Shown here piece after piece: positions 63,749 through 64,000 of a DNA stretch of 64,000 nt. The stretch is taken from positions 108,789-172,788 of the forward strand of contig JAIUOE010000008.1 of assembly GCA_020161395.1 (NCBI GenBank), read 5' to 3'. The number at the start of each line of letters is the position of its first letter. Position 1 is the stretch's first letter. The notes under the pieces are model-generated. The model saw nothing but the letters and a program-made list of their open reading frames with translations, did not search any database and had not been told where the DNA came from. This DNA is from Bacteroidota bacterium (GTDB taxonomy: Bacteria > Bacteroidota > Ignavibacteria > Ignavibacteriales > Ignavibacteriaceae). Position numbers and translations under genes: made by a program.

Positions 63749-64000
63749 ATGAGTAAATACCTAAAAACATTTATGCTGTTGCCCTGTTTAATTCTATTGA
63801 TGAGTTCTGCTTTGGAGGCCCAATATTTTGATTCATTGATTTTCAAAACAACCGGGCTTTACTGGAAAGAATCGGTCATCTATATGGGAGACCAAAACGG
63901 TGATGGCTGTGATGATTTTATGATTACGAAGATGGACACAACCGCACCCGGTTCTGAAGGGAAAGCGTATTTTTATTATGGTGGTAACCCTGTCTCTGAT
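63749..64000 (+). CDS. FG-GAP-repeat secreted protein, 5' part (continues beyond window)
   Basis: The frame is open from ATG 63749 to the window end (84 codons). GGAA (63739-63742) lies upstream; an in-frame ATG at 63737 is an alternative. Signal peptide (MSKYLKTFMLLPCLILLMSSALEA), then QYFDSLIFKTTGLYWKESV and an FG-GAP/VCBS-type calcium loop (GDQNGDGCDDFMITK). A T9SS domain at the missing 3' end is likely but unseen. It shares its opening with the remnant at 59563. Confidence 0.7.
   Translation, partial: MSKYLKTFMLLPCLILLMSSALEAQYFDSLIFKTTGLYWKESVIYMGDQNGDGCDDFMITKMDTTAPGSEGKAYFYYGGNPVSD

Noticed and set aside
1..64000. CRISPR array, insertion sequence, prophage, rRNA operon
   Set aside because: No regularly spaced repeats, transposase, integrase, phage structural genes or rRNA sequence seen; the single tRNA shows no flanking duplication.

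Overview
The window reads as a chromosomal segment from a moderately AT-rich, Gram-negative member of the Bacteroidota/Chlorobi/Ignavibacteriota group, most likely Ignavibacteriota. Six large secreted proteins end in the same ~85-residue C-terminal sorting domain (core QNYPNPFNP..., ending KKM-[VL]-x-LK), the type IX secretion (T9SS) type A signal typical of that lineage. PorV/PorQ-family and GWxTD proteins are present, and the F1Fo-ATP synthase cluster lacks the beta and epsilon genes, as is usual there. TGA acts as an ordinary stop. The placement rests on recognised families only; no database search was possible.

Layout. 1-2540: 3' end of dnaE, an enoyl-ACP-reductase-like SDR and thioredoxin. 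2902-13779: a secreted T9SS protein, a TonB-dependent receptor, a ~1190-residue exported protein, a PorV-like barrel and a GWxTD protein, which look like a surface module. 13821-26104: a long colinear run of core genes: LpxL-like acyltransferase, GT9 glycosyltransferase, TsaC-like protein, a small membrane protein, bactofilin, atpZ-atpI-like-atpBEFHAG, ffh, then rpsP-khpA-rimM-trmD-rplS with a strong terminator. 26174-31429: an MqnA-like protein on +, then on - adenosine deaminase, an unknown small protein, urocanate hydratase and phosphoglycerate dehydrogenase. 31561-38087: a TPR protein, a frameshifted DUF3467 gene, a small T9SS protein, a large lipoprotein with a barrel partner, and tRNA-Gln(CUG).

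38128-41442 (-) is the most interesting block. It is a compact five-gene operon: a lipoprotein c-type cytochrome (one CX4CH, one CXXCH), a DUF4266 lipoprotein, a DUF3570 beta-barrel, a Tat-like NusG-domain-II protein and the flavin transferase ApbE. The DUF3570 protein carries two copies of a D-x-x-[ST]-x-A-S motif that fits the ApbE flavinylation consensus, 14 residues apart. I infer a flavin- and haem-based extracytoplasmic electron-transfer module.

41662-57487: a MarC protein, a LytS-like hybrid histidine kinase, a CotH/lamin-tail T9SS protein, an aldo/keto reductase, an AlkD-type repair protein, a GNAT, an M14 carboxypeptidase with a T9SS domain, and a four-gene signalling operon (PAS kinase, NtrC-type regulator, STAS protein, receiver-PP2C phosphatase). 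57655-64000: fumarase, then a decaying stretch of secreted-protein genes: a truncated FG-GAP paralogue, an M6-like metalloprotease broken by three lesions, an intact T9SS protein, and the 5' end of an FG-GAP gene behind a promoter-like element carrying a perfect inverted repeat.
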